From contig NZ_JAINVU010000001.1 in assembly GCF_019880555.1 (NCBI RefSeq), positions 248,001 to 312,000 of the forward strand: a stretch of DNA of 64,000 nt, in the 5' to 3' direction. Shown piece by piece: positions 57,211 through 64,000 of this stretch. How positions within the stretch are numbered: the first letter of the stretch is position 1; each line of letters starts with the position of its first letter. The notes under the pieces were generated by a model. It searched no databases. It worked only from the letters and a program-made list of their open reading frames with translations, and had not been told where the DNA came from. A program made the translations under genes and the position numbers. This DNA comes from Hephaestia mangrovi (GTDB lineage Bacteria > Pseudomonadota > Alphaproteobacteria > Sphingomonadales > Sphingomonadaceae).

Positions 57211-57897
57211 CCACCAGGCGAGCGCCCAGAGCGTGCCGAAACTCCAGCCGGCGAGCACGTCGCTTGGCCAATGCACGCCCAGATAGACGCGGCTGATCCC
57301 GATCGCCGTCACCAGCACCACCGCGACGCCGATCACGTATCGCCGCAATGCTTCGTTGGGGATCACCTGGGTCAGCAGCGTCGCCAGCGTCAGATAGACG
57401 ATCGCGCTGTTCGCCGAATGCCCGCTCGGGAAGCTGAGCGACGTCACCTCGACGAGATGCGGAACGACGTCAGGGCGCGGCCGCGCGACGACATGTTTGG
57501 CCAGATCGACCGCCAGCGAGCCCGATACCGTCGCCGCAAACACCAGCCCCGCCGTCAGCCACAAGCGTTCCACCGCCAGCGCGCCGAGGGTGACGACGAT
57601 GGCGATCGTCAACACCGTGATGCCGCCCAGGGCGGTAACGTCGATCATCGCCGATCGCAGCCAGTGCGGCCCGATCGGCAGGATGAGATTGTCGGTATGC
57701 CGGGCCGCGAGCAGCAGCATGCGATCGAAGGCAAATTGATGTCCGCCGTCGATCGTCCAGCCGGCGACGACGAGAATGAAGATGGCGAATGCCACGGCGC
57801 CGCCAGCCGCCATCAGCCATGGCGGATGGCGTACGGGCTCGGGAACAGCGCCCGGCGCGTCGGCGCCTTCGGCTTCGGGCAGATGAGGATGCGTCAT
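57169..57897 (-). CDS. PAP2-family membrane phosphatase
   Basis: 242 residues; I use the ATG at 57897. About six membrane helices with the three phosphatase motifs: KHVVARPRPD, SFPSGHSANS and SRVYLGVHWPSDVLAG. Substrates in the family include undecaprenyl diphosphate and phosphatidic acid. A Glu/Pro-rich cytosolic stretch precedes the first helix. Convergent, overlapping end with the CitE-like gene. Confidence 0.9.
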   Translation of the reverse strand: MTHPHLPEAEGADAPGAVPEPVRHPPWLMAAGGAVAFAIFILVVAGWTIDGGHQFAFDRMLLLAARHTDNLILPIGPHWLRSAMIDVTALGGITVLTIAIVVTLGALAVERLWLTAGLVFAATVSGSLAVDLAKHVVARPRPDVVPHLVEVTSLSFPSGHSANSAIVYLTLATLLTQVIPNEALRRYVIGVAVVLVTAIGISRVYLGVHWPSDVLAGWSFGTLWALAWWSIGAHIRLARAGE

Positions 57898-57928
57898 CCG
57901 CCCGGTGATAACGCGCCGGGCGCGCCTG

Positions 57929-58138
57929 TCATCCCGCTTGCGTTGCCGACAGCGCCGCGTCGAACGCAGCGTCGAGCGTCGCGCCCTGCGCCTGGACCGT
58001 CGCCAGCCGCGCCTTTGCCTCGGCGAGCTGGTCACTGCCCAGCACGGCCTTTGCCTCGGCGATGTTGTTTACCAGCTTGCCGATCAGGTCGATCACGAGA
58101 TCGATGTCGGTAAGCACGTCCGATGCCGAAACGCCCAT
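57929..58138 (-). CDS. Small helical protein, unknown
   Basis: 69 residues: MGVSASDVLTDIDLVIDLIG, then LVNNIAEAKAVLGSDQLAEAK and LATVQAQGATLDAAFDAAL. Predicted to be nearly all helix with no signal peptide. A good Shine-Dalgarno (AAGGGAGGGG) supports the start. It follows the lipoprotein gene by 11 bp, so the two form an operon. No family recognised. Confidence 0.65.
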   Translation of the reverse strand: MGVSASDVLTDIDLVIDLIGKLVNNIAEAKAVLGSDQLAEAKARLATVQAQGATLDAAFDAALSATQAG

Positions 58139-58149
58139 ATTCCCCTCCC

Positions 58150-58515
58150 TTATTTCGACGTCCGGCCAGCGAGCGCATCGATCGTCTCGAGCGTGCCGTC
58201 CAGCGACTCGATCGCCGCCGACGCATCGCCGCCGCTCGCGACGATCATCCGCGCCTCGTCCCGATAGGTGCGGGCCTGATGCACCGCGTCGCCGATCGCG
58301 GCGTCCTGCGCCGGCGTCAGCGCGCCGGATTTGATCGCGGCGGTCGCCGCTGCCTCGCCGCTGTTATAGGCGAGTTCGGCCAGCGACAGGGCGGTCGTGC
58401 TCTTGAGCGCGATCGCATCGGCGCTTGCCATCGCGTTGCCGTTGTCCAGGCCATTTGCCGGCGCGCATGCCGCAAGGCCGAGCGTCATTGCCCAAGCCAT
58501 CCATTTCCATTGCAT
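58150..58515 (-). CDS. Putative lipoprotein, unknown
   Basis: 121 residues; the ATG at 58515 gives a proper signal (MQWKWMAWAMTLGLAACAPA) with the lipidated Cys at 17. The body is helical and Ala-rich (ALSLAELAYNSGEAAATAAI, ARTYRDEARMIVASGGDAS). It precedes the 69-residue helical gene. The 110-bp gap upstream to the divergent gene at 58626 is A/T-rich and probably holds both promoters. Confidence 0.65.
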   Translation of the reverse strand: MQWKWMAWAMTLGLAACAPANGLDNGNAMASADAIALKSTTALSLAELAYNSGEAAATAAIKSGALTPAQDAAIGDAVHQARTYRDEARMIVASGGDASAAIESLDGTLETIDALAGRTSK

Positions 58516-58625
58516 TTTCCGATGTCCTTTCCGATTTTCGAGATCGGAACAAAAAATGAACATTTTCCAACATTGCAAGCTGGAGCGATCAGGCGTTAGC
58601 TTGAGCTGCTGCAAGGGAGAGGACC

Positions 58626-58910
58626 ATGCAAAGTGATTGCGAACGTATTCACGCCAATCTGGAGGCGATCGGCATCCGCGCCTCGGGCACCGCGATCGGG
58701 CTGTTTCAACTGTTGAAGGAATTGCGCGATGCCGGCGTGCTCGGCCACGATGCGATCGGCCGGATCAGGGAGGCGATCATCACCGATCTCGCCGCGTCCC
58801 GCCCGCGCTCACAGACTTTGGCCGAATATCAGACGCGAGTGCGCGAGCGGATGGATACGCTGCTGCCGCTCGATCAAGAACCGGTCGGCACGGCGGCGAC
58901 TCAGCATTAA
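58626..58910 (+). CDS. Small protein, unknown
   Basis: 94 residues: CERIHANLEAIGIRASGTAIGLFQLLKELRDAGVL, then a helix with AIGRIREAIITDLAASRPRS. No signal peptide or membrane segment. The Shine-Dalgarno AAGGGAGAGG is good. Divergent from the lipoprotein pair and followed by the tRNA-Lys gene on the other strand. No family recognised. Confidence 0.65.
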   Translation: MQSDCERIHANLEAIGIRASGTAIGLFQLLKELRDAGVLGHDAIGRIREAIITDLAASRPRSQTLAEYQTRVRERMDTLLPLDQEPVGTAATQH

Positions 58911-58924
58911 GGCGGTGGAGCGTC

Positions 58925-59000
58925 TGGTGGGTCCGCCGGGATTCGAACCCGGGACCTCTCGATTAAAAGTCGCTTGCTCTACCGACTGAGCTACGGACCC
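58925..59000 (-). tRNA. tRNA-Lys (anticodon UUU)
   Basis: The minus strand reads GGGTCCGTAGCTCAGTCGG at the 5' end, forms a standard cloverleaf, and has the anticodon loop CTTTTAA, anticodon TTT. The T-arm contains GGTTCGAATCC. The acceptor pairs GGGTCCG with CGGACCC, followed by A and an encoded CCA, 76 nt in all. It lies just upstream of folK on the same strand. Confidence 0.97.
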
Positions 59001-59017
59001 GCCAGACGGCGTTCGCC

Positions 59018-59506
59018 CTAGGGTGAGCGGCGGCGCGGGTCAACCATGTGCGCGAGTTGGCGGATCGTGCGCCCCGTCACGGGATCGCGCCAGGCGGGCG
59101 CGATCGTGGCGAGCGGCCGGAGCACGAAATCGCGGTCACGAAACAATCGGTGCGGGATGGTTAGCGCCGGGCTCGACCAGGCGCCGCCCGACCACAGGAC
59201 GATATCGAGGTCGATCACCCGCTCGCCCCAGCGGCGACCGCGCCGCCGCCCGAACGCGCGCTCGATCCGCTTGAGCCGGGCCAGCAGCGCATCGGGCGGT
59301 TCGGCGCTGTCGAGCAATATGCAGGCATTGGCGAAGCGGCGGATCGAGGGGCCGATCGGCGCCGTTTCGATGATCGGCGAGACGGCGACCGTGCCGCCGA
59401 GCGCGCCGATCGCGGCGCGCACTTCGGCGCGCGGTGCGCCATGCCGCCCGCGCCGGTTCGATCCGATCGCGATCGCGTAGCGCCAGCACGGGGTTGTCCG
59501 ATCCAT
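59018..59506 (-). CDS. folK: 2-amino-4-hydroxy-6-hydroxymethyldihydropteridine pyrophosphokinase
   Basis: Folate pathway kinase that pyrophosphorylates the pterin. 162 residues from the ATG at 59506. Motifs are AIAIGSNRRGRHG, SPIIETAPIG, FANACILL, and the signature RWGERVIDLDIVLWSG followed by IPHRLFRDRDFVLRPL. All key acidic residues (the two Asp in DLDI) are kept. It shares a 23-bp start region with the divergent UDG gene. Confidence 0.95.
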   Translation of the reverse strand: MDRTTPCWRYAIAIGSNRRGRHGAPRAEVRAAIGALGGTVAVSPIIETAPIGPSIRRFANACILLDSAEPPDALLARLKRIERAFGRRRGRRWGERVIDLDIVLWSGGAWSSPALTIPHRLFRDRDFVLRPLATIAPAWRDPVTGRTIRQLAHMVDPRRRSP

Positions 59507-59529
59507 GCCGCCGTGCCTATCGAGGCGGC

Positions 59530-60201
59530 ATGCCGCCGCCAAGCCCGATCCCCGCCGCCGAGGCGCCGCACGATTGTCCGCGCTGCCCGCGGTTGGTCGA
59601 CTTTCGTGCGGGTCTTCGTGCGGAACATCCCGATTGGTGGAATGCGCCGGTATCGGCCTTCGGGGATGCGCGTGCCTGGCTGGCGATCGTCGGCCTGGCG
59701 CCGGGAATGCGCGGCGCCAATCGCACCGGCCGGCCGTTCACCGGGGATTATGCAGGCGACCTGCTGTTCACGACGCTGGCCAAGTTCGGCTTTTCGCACG
59801 GCGAGTACCGATCGCGCGCCGACGACGGCCTGAAACTACAGGGCGCGGTGATCCTCAATGCGGTCAAATGCCTGCCGCCGCAGAACAAGCCGACGCCGGA
59901 AGAAATCCGCACCTGCCGCCCATTCCTCGAGGATGCGCTCGCGGCACTGCCCGACGTGTGCGTGATCGTGGCGCTCGGCCAGATCGCCCATCAGTCGGCG
60001 GTCAAGGCGCTCGGCGGCCGGCTGCCCAAAGCGCGCTTCGGCCATCTCGCCGAGCATCGGATGCCCGATGGGCGCGTGCTGATCGATAGCTATCATTGCT
60101 CGCGCTACAATACGAACACCGGCCGGCTGACCGCCGATATGTTCGAGGCCGTATTCGCCCGCGCGCTGGCAGTTCGCGACGAGATGACGGCGCGCGCCTG
60201 A
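59530..60201 (+). CDS. Uracil-DNA glycosylase, family 5 (UDGb)
   Basis: 223 residues. The active-site motif GLAPGMRGANRTGRPFTGDY is characteristic of family 5 rather than family 4, and motif C is HCSRYNTNTGRLT. Four cysteines for an iron-sulfur cluster are visible (HDCPRCPR near the start, KCLPPQ and RTCRPF further on). UDGb removes uracil, hypoxanthine and other deaminated bases. It adds to the repair genes mutY and rnhAB elsewhere in the window. Confidence 0.93.
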   Translation: MPPPSPIPAAEAPHDCPRCPRLVDFRAGLRAEHPDWWNAPVSAFGDARAWLAIVGLAPGMRGANRTGRPFTGDYAGDLLFTTLAKFGFSHGEYRSRADDGLKLQGAVILNAVKCLPPQNKPTPEEIRTCRPFLEDALAALPDVCVIVALGQIAHQSAVKALGGRLPKARFGHLAEHRMPDGRVLIDSYHCSRYNTNTGRLTADMFEAVFARALAVRDEMTARA

Positions 60202-60237
60202 TCTGCTAAGCTGCTGGCACGGTTACGGGAGGTCGCG

Positions 60238-60489
60238 ATGCGCAAGCTGTTTTCCTTGCTGCCGATATTCGTCGTCGTTTTGTTTTCCGCCGGCGAGCAG
60301 CCGCCTGCCTCATCCGGCAAATGCCCCGAGGCCAAAATAACCGACGCCAGGCGCGATCAGCCGGTGAAAGCACATCCGCTCAATCGCGAACCGGGCGCCA
60401 AACAGGAAATCGCCGTCCTGCATTATGACGCCGATCATTGCGTCAAGCCGATCGTCGTGCGCGACGATGTCGGCGGCAAATCGAAATAG
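60238..60489 (+). CDS. Small exported protein, unknown
   Basis: 83 residues with a signal-peptide-like start (RKLFSLLPIFVVVLFSAGEQ), then a polar body with two Cys (GKCPEAKITDARRDQP and DADHCVKPIVV), which may form a disulfide. The Shine-Dalgarno GGGAGG is seven bases upstream. The PVKAHPLNREPGAKQ stretch is typical of uncharacterised sphingomonad secreted proteins. Three bases separate its stop from the convergent amidase. Confidence 0.6.
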   Translation: MRKLFSLLPIFVVVLFSAGEQPPASSGKCPEAKITDARRDQPVKAHPLNREPGAKQEIAVLHYDADHCVKPIVVRDDVGGKSK

Positions 60490-60492
60490 CGG

Positions 60493-61341
60493 TCAGATAT
60501 CCTGAACGAGCCGGCCGTAAAGCTCCGGCCGCCGATCGCGGAAGAAACCGAAAGCGGCGCGGTGACGCTTGACCCGGTCGAGATCGAGCGTCGCGGTGAT
60601 TACGCCTTCTTGCCTACGATCGAGCTCGGCCAGGATGTCGCCGCGCTCGTCAGCGATGAAGCTGGTGCCGTAGAAGGTCTGGCCATGCTCGCAGCCGACA
60701 CGGTTGGCCGCGACGACCGGCACGACGTTCGACACTGCGTGGCCGATCATCGCCCGCCGCCATAGCCGCGCAGTATCCAGACTGTCGTCGTGCGGCTCGC
60801 TGCCGATCGCGGTGGGGTAGAACAGCACTTCGGCGCCCATCAGCATCATTGCGCGGGCGGTTTCGGGATACCATTGATCCCAGCACACGCCGACGCCGAG
60901 CTTGGCCGCCGGCCCGTCCCACACCTTGAATCCGGTGTTGCCGGGGCGGAAATAGAATTTCTCTTCGTACCCCGGTCCGTCGGGAATATGGCTCTTGCGA
61001 TAGACGCCCGCGATCCTGCCGCCCGGCTCGATCATCGCCAGGCTGTTGTAGTGATGCGGCCCGTCTGCCTCGAAAAAGCTGGTCGGGATCCAGATGCCGA
61101 GCTCGTCGGCAAGGCGCTGCATCGCCTGCACCGAGGGATGCTCGGCGGTCGGGCGCGCGGTGGCGAACAGGCCTTCGTCCTCGATACGGCAGAAATATTC
61201 GCCTTCGAACAATTCGGGTGGCAGCACCACCTGCGCGCCGCGTGAGGCCGCCGTGCGGACCAGATCGCCGACATGGGCGATATTGGCCTTGGTATCGGCC
61301 GAAAAGGCAAGCTGCAGCGCGGCGACGGTGATCTCGGTCAT
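60493..61341 (-). CDS. aguB: N-carbamoylputrescine amidase
   Basis: Carbon-nitrogen hydrolase converting N-carbamoylputrescine to putrescine. 282 residues; the catalytic triad is Glu in LPPELFEGEYF, Lys in YRKSHIPDGPGYEEKFYF and Cys in GVGVCWDQWYPE. The YRKSHIPDGPGYEEK block is specific to AguB-type enzymes. The partner agmatine deiminase (aguA) is not in the window. Confidence 0.93.
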   Translation of the reverse strand: MTEITVAALQLAFSADTKANIAHVGDLVRTAASRGAQVVLPPELFEGEYFCRIEDEGLFATARPTAEHPSVQAMQRLADELGIWIPTSFFEADGPHHYNSLAMIEPGGRIAGVYRKSHIPDGPGYEEKFYFRPGNTGFKVWDGPAAKLGVGVCWDQWYPETARAMMLMGAEVLFYPTAIGSEPHDDSLDTARLWRRAMIGHAVSNVVPVVAANRVGCEHGQTFYGTSFIADERGDILAELDRRQEGVITATLDLDRVKRHRAAFGFFRDRRPELYGRLVQDI

Positions 61342-61383
61342 GCGCCGCTATCTAATCGGTGCGGCTGCAAATGCCAGAGCGCG

Positions 61384-62337
61384 TCAGGCGTCGCTGTCGC
61401 CGCGATGGACATGGACGCCCGATTCATTGGCCATGCCGGGGGCGCCGGCGCCGCGATGCACATCGACGCCGAAGCTGCGCACCACGGCCGGTTGGGCGGC
61501 TGCGGGCGATTCATCGTCGATGGGGCTCGCGGTAGCTTCTTCGGCGGCGCGGTGGATGCGCACGCCCGCCTCGAGCGTCTGGACGAAGGCGTCGGTGGCT
61601 TTCTCCGGCGTCCGCACCGCGATCGCCGGGGTGGGTTCGACGCCGCCATAGGTCTGGCGATAAGCCAGCGCGCTGCCCCAGGCGCCGGGCAGCTGGAAGA
61701 AGACATGGGCGCCGATATGCGCGACTTGCGCGACCTTGGCGTCCCACCACGGATGCACAGCGGTGGTGTGATAATAGGTCGCGGCGCCGACAGGCTCGTA
61801 CACGAACCCGGCCAGAGCCTGGGCAGCGATGCGGCGGGCGCGGTCCCAGGCGGCCGGCTCGCGGCGGCCGGCGAGCGACCCGTCGCAGGTAAAGGTGAAC
61901 TGGCACCCCGTCTCGCGCGACGAGCCTTCGTAGACGGTGCCGCACACGCTGTTGGGAAAGGCGGGGTTTCGCACGCGGTTGAGCACCACCTGCGCCACCG
62001 CCTCCTGGCCCTCGACCGGCTCCGACCGTGCCTCGTAATAGATGGCGGCGGTGAGACAATCGAGCGCGCGCTCGGCGTCGCCGGGGCTGGCGGCGGCAGC
62101 CAGGAACGGCGGCGCGGCGGTGAGATCGACGACGATGCTCGGCCCTGCATCGGGCGCGGCGGCGAGCAATGCCGCGGGCGGCCCGGCCGGAATATCGGCA
62201 GGGCGCTGCGGCGTGGGGGTGCTGACGGGCGCGGGCCTCGCCGCCGGCGGCGCGACGCGCGCCGTCTCGACCGCCGACCCCACGCAGGAGGTGGCGGCCA
62301 TCAAAGTGGCCAGCCCCAAGGCGATACGCGTGTGCAT
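61384..62337 (-). CDS. SleB-type cell wall hydrolase
   Basis: 317 residues starting at 62337. A signal peptide ends near MAATSCVGS, possibly a lipoprotein. A Pro/Ala-rich linker (about 25-90) follows. The SleB/hydrolase_2 domain has the catalytic Glu in AIYYEARSEPVEGQEAVAQV, then NRVRNPAFPNSVCG and CQFTFTCDGS. Family enzymes cut peptidoglycan at muramic acid. The His-rich C-terminus (VDVHRGAGAP, VHVHRGDSD) is unusual. Divergent from cysK. Confidence 0.9.
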   Translation of the reverse strand: MHTRIALGLATLMAATSCVGSAVETARVAPPAARPAPVSTPTPQRPADIPAGPPAALLAAAPDAGPSIVVDLTAAPPFLAAAASPGDAERALDCLTAAIYYEARSEPVEGQEAVAQVVLNRVRNPAFPNSVCGTVYEGSSRETGCQFTFTCDGSLAGRREPAAWDRARRIAAQALAGFVYEPVGAATYYHTTAVHPWWDAKVAQVAHIGAHVFFQLPGAWGSALAYRQTYGGVEPTPAIAVRTPEKATDAFVQTLEAGVRIHRAAEEATASPIDDESPAAAQPAVVRSFGVDVHRGAGAPGMANESGVHVHRGDSDA

Positions 62338-62486
62338 GTCCCCGCTCGACAGTTGCGAACCGGCCGGGGATAACCGCGAAGGCGTTGTGATCCGGTTAAC
62401 TGTGTGCCCGTGGCCGAAAGCTCGGTCAGGGGGCGCCAAACAAAGGCTTGTTGCCCGTTGCCCGGCTGCCGCCTTATCTATGGCTC

Positions 62487-63485
62487 ATGCACGTGACACC
62501 AAATACGCTAGACCTGATCGGCAACACGCCGCTCGTCCGCCTCAAGGGGCCGAGCGAGGAGACCGGTTGCGACATCTTCGGCAAGTGCGAATTTGCCAAT
62601 CCCGGTGCTTCGGTGAAGGACCGCGCGGCGCTCTACATCATCGAGGATGCCGAGGCGAAGGGGCAACTGCTTCCCGGCGGGACGATCGTCGAGGGTACCG
62701 CGGGCAACACCGGCATCGGCATCGCGCTGGTGGCGAATGCCAAGGGCTACAAGTCGATCATCGTCATGCCCGAGACGCAGAGCCGGGAGAAGATGGACAC
62801 GCTGCGCGCGCTCGGCGCCGAGCTGGTGACGGTGCCGGCGGCGCCCTATTCGTCGCCCTGCCATTTCGTCCACACCTCGCGCCGCATCGCCGAGGAAACC
62901 GAAAACGCGATCTGGGCCAACCAGTTCGACAATATCGCCAACCGCCGCGCGCATATCCACGGCACCGCCGAGGAGATCTGGGCGCAGATGGAGGGCAGGG
63001 TGGATGGCTTCACCTGCGCGGTCGGCACCGGCGGCACGCTGGCCGGCGTCGGGCTGGGGCTGAAAGGCAAGGACGAGCGCGTGACGATCGCGCTCAGCGA
63101 CCCGTATGGCGCGGCGCTTTATGAATATTATGCCCATGGCGAGCTCAAGTCCGAAGGCTCCTCGGTTGCCGAGGGGATCGGGCAGGGACGGATCACCGCC
63201 AACCTCGAAGGCGCGCCGGTCGATACGCAATTCCGCATTTCCGACGAGGAAGGGCTGGACTGGGTTCGCCGCCTGTTGGCCGAGGAAGGCCTGTGCCTGG
63301 GCCTGTCCTCGGGGATCAACGTGGCGGGTGCGGTGCGGCTGGCGAAACAGCTCGGCCCGGGCAAGCGGATCGCAACGATCCTGTGCGATACGGGCTTCCG
63401 CTATCTGTCGACGCTCTACAATCGCGACTGGCTCGAGCAGAAGGGGCTGCCCGTCTTCCCGTGGCTGGCCGAAGCGCAAGGCTGA
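62487..63485 (+). CDS. cysK: Cysteine synthase (O-acetylserine sulfhydrylase)
   Basis: PLP enzyme for cysteine from O-acetylserine. 332 residues from the ATG at 62487: TLDLIGNTPLVRLKG, the PLP lysine in NPGASVKDRAAL, the asparagine loop EGTAGNTGIGIAL, and the phosphate-binding GTGGTLAGVG. The loop is GTAGNTG rather than the TSGNTG of E. coli CysK, a variant common in alphaproteobacteria. LSSGINVAGAVRLAK is the last family motif. Confidence 0.94.
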   Translation: MHVTPNTLDLIGNTPLVRLKGPSEETGCDIFGKCEFANPGASVKDRAALYIIEDAEAKGQLLPGGTIVEGTAGNTGIGIALVANAKGYKSIIVMPETQSREKMDTLRALGAELVTVPAAPYSSPCHFVHTSRRIAEETENAIWANQFDNIANRRAHIHGTAEEIWAQMEGRVDGFTCAVGTGGTLAGVGLGLKGKDERVTIALSDPYGAALYEYYAHGELKSEGSSVAEGIGQGRITANLEGAPVDTQFRISDEEGLDWVRRLLAEEGLCLGLSSGINVAGAVRLAKQLGPGKRIATILCDTGFRYLSTLYNRDWLEQKGLPVFPWLAEAQG

Positions 63486-63552
63486 TCGGCATCGGAGTCG
63501 CGTCGGCCATTGCCAGTCGGGGGGCCTGCCCCTAGGATCGCTGGCGGATTGC

Positions 63553-63894
63553 ATGATGACGGACGGCCAGCATACCGCGCAAACGGCGCAGCGCGTTAAG
63601 GTGGGCATGACCGGGCTCGCCGTGGTGCTGCTGCTGCTGGGGCTCGCCAGTGCGATCTTCACCACCGCGAGCAAGGACAAGCCCGTCGATGTCGCGGGCG
63701 GGCCGAAGGCAGACGTCGTCGCCAATATCTCGATCACCAATGATAATGCCCCGGCGGCGGCCAGCGGCGAACCGCTGGCCGAGCTCGGCGTCGCCCCGAG
63801 CGCGCCCGACGCCAACAGCCAGGCCGGCAACCAGATGATCATCGTGCCACCGACCGCCGTCACCGAACCACCCGCGCAGCAGCCGGGCCACTAG
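63553..63894 (+). CDS. Single-pass membrane protein, unknown
   Basis: 113 residues, ATG ATG at 63553. A short cytosolic start, one helix (VGMTGLAVVLLLLGLASAIF), then an Ala/Pro/Asn-rich periplasmic tail (NISITNDNAPAAASGEP ... IVPPTAVTEPPAQQPGH). Anchoring or spacer role is possible. No family recognised. Confidence 0.65.
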   Translation: MMTDGQHTAQTAQRVKVGMTGLAVVLLLLGLASAIFTTASKDKPVDVAGGPKADVVANISITNDNAPAAASGEPLAELGVAPSAPDANSQAGNQMIIVPPTAVTEPPAQQPGH

Positions 63895-63926
63895 TCATCT
63901 GAATCCAAAGTTCGCATTATAAATGT

Positions 63927-64000
63927 CGTCATGCTGAACTTGGTTCAGCATCCATGGCGCAACGGCAGCCGATGCGCTCAACGGTGAGGAAGCACCATGG
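63927..64000. repeat. Palindromic repeat, copy 5, cut by window end
   Basis: Begins CGTCATGCTGAACTTGG and TTCAGCATCCATGG, identical at the left to copy 2, then changes to GCGCAACGGCAGCCGATGCG. The right part continues past the window, so its end cannot be seen. It follows the last CDS by 32 bp. Confidence 0.8.

Noticed and set aside
58925..59000. tRNA-Lys as an integration site for a mobile element
   Set aside because: The tRNA is flanked by ordinary genes (unknown small protein, folK). No integrase and no repeated 3' tRNA end were seen.

Overview
The window looks like chromosomal DNA of an alphaproteobacterium of the Sphingomonas/Sphingomonadaceae type. The evidence is the high GC content, a CcrM-type GANTC methyltransferase next to rnhB, the mutY/DUF721/DsbA-like/smc order, an alphaproteobacterial TCA cluster (mdh, sucD, sucA, sucB, lpdA), an OmpA-like porin with a polyproline linker, and dense short palindromic intergenic repeats. 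Most genes are housekeeping, many in short operons whose stop and start codons overlap (ATGA or GTGA). No rRNA, insertion sequence or CRISPR array is visible. The only RNA gene recognised is tRNA-Lys(UUU).

Layout: 1-6.6 kb holds a cut-off lipoprotein, ispH-thrB-rnhA, a DUF1508 protein and a coupled mutY-serine hydrolase-nudC operon on the minus strand. 6.6-12.8 kb holds a DUF721 protein, three tandem DsbA-like thioredoxin-fold proteins and smc. 12.9-18.7 kb holds creD, sdhB, a thioesterase, zapE and a secreted GH2 glycosidase. 18.9-26.7 kb is the TCA block (mdh, sucD, sucA, sucB, lpdA), with palindromic repeats in two of its gaps and no sucC. 26.7-28.0 kb has a divergent DapF-like epimerase and a GlsB/YeaQ-type membrane protein.

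28.4-34.8 kb is the most unusual part. It is a head module of gene transfer agent (GTA) / HK97 type: small and large terminase, portal, DUF6127, prohead protease and capsid. There are no connector or tail genes. The capsid gene is fused in frame to the end of a DUF2793 gene, which normally lies at the far end of GTA clusters, so the tail module appears to have been deleted. An NRDE (TANGO2-like) gene sits inside the module, and near-identical direct repeats bound that segment. A GH108 endolysin and a GTA-type holin, the usual GTA release pair, lie 9 kb downstream at 43.8-44.6 kb.

34.9-47.9 kb holds ompA-like, ugd, a glyoxalase-fold protein, ygfZ, pyrC, an ABC exporter pair, a GH130-SDR pair, the lysis pair, ccrM (with a cluster of GANTC sites upstream), rnhB, thiD (carrying an in-frame repeat insertion) and a DUF1993 gene. 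47.9-64 kb holds glmM, a dicarboxylate/amino-acid symporter, an acyl-CoA dehydrogenase, Sua5/YrdC, aqpZ, msrA, galE, a CitE-like lyase, a PAP2 phosphatase, small unknown proteins, tRNA-Lys, folK, a family 5 uracil-DNA glycosylase, an N-carbamoylputrescine amidase, a SleB-type hydrolase, cysK and a single-pass membrane protein.

Only one stretch over 300 bases lacks a gene call (28037-28445). It holds a good sigma-70-like promoter and one long repeat copy.
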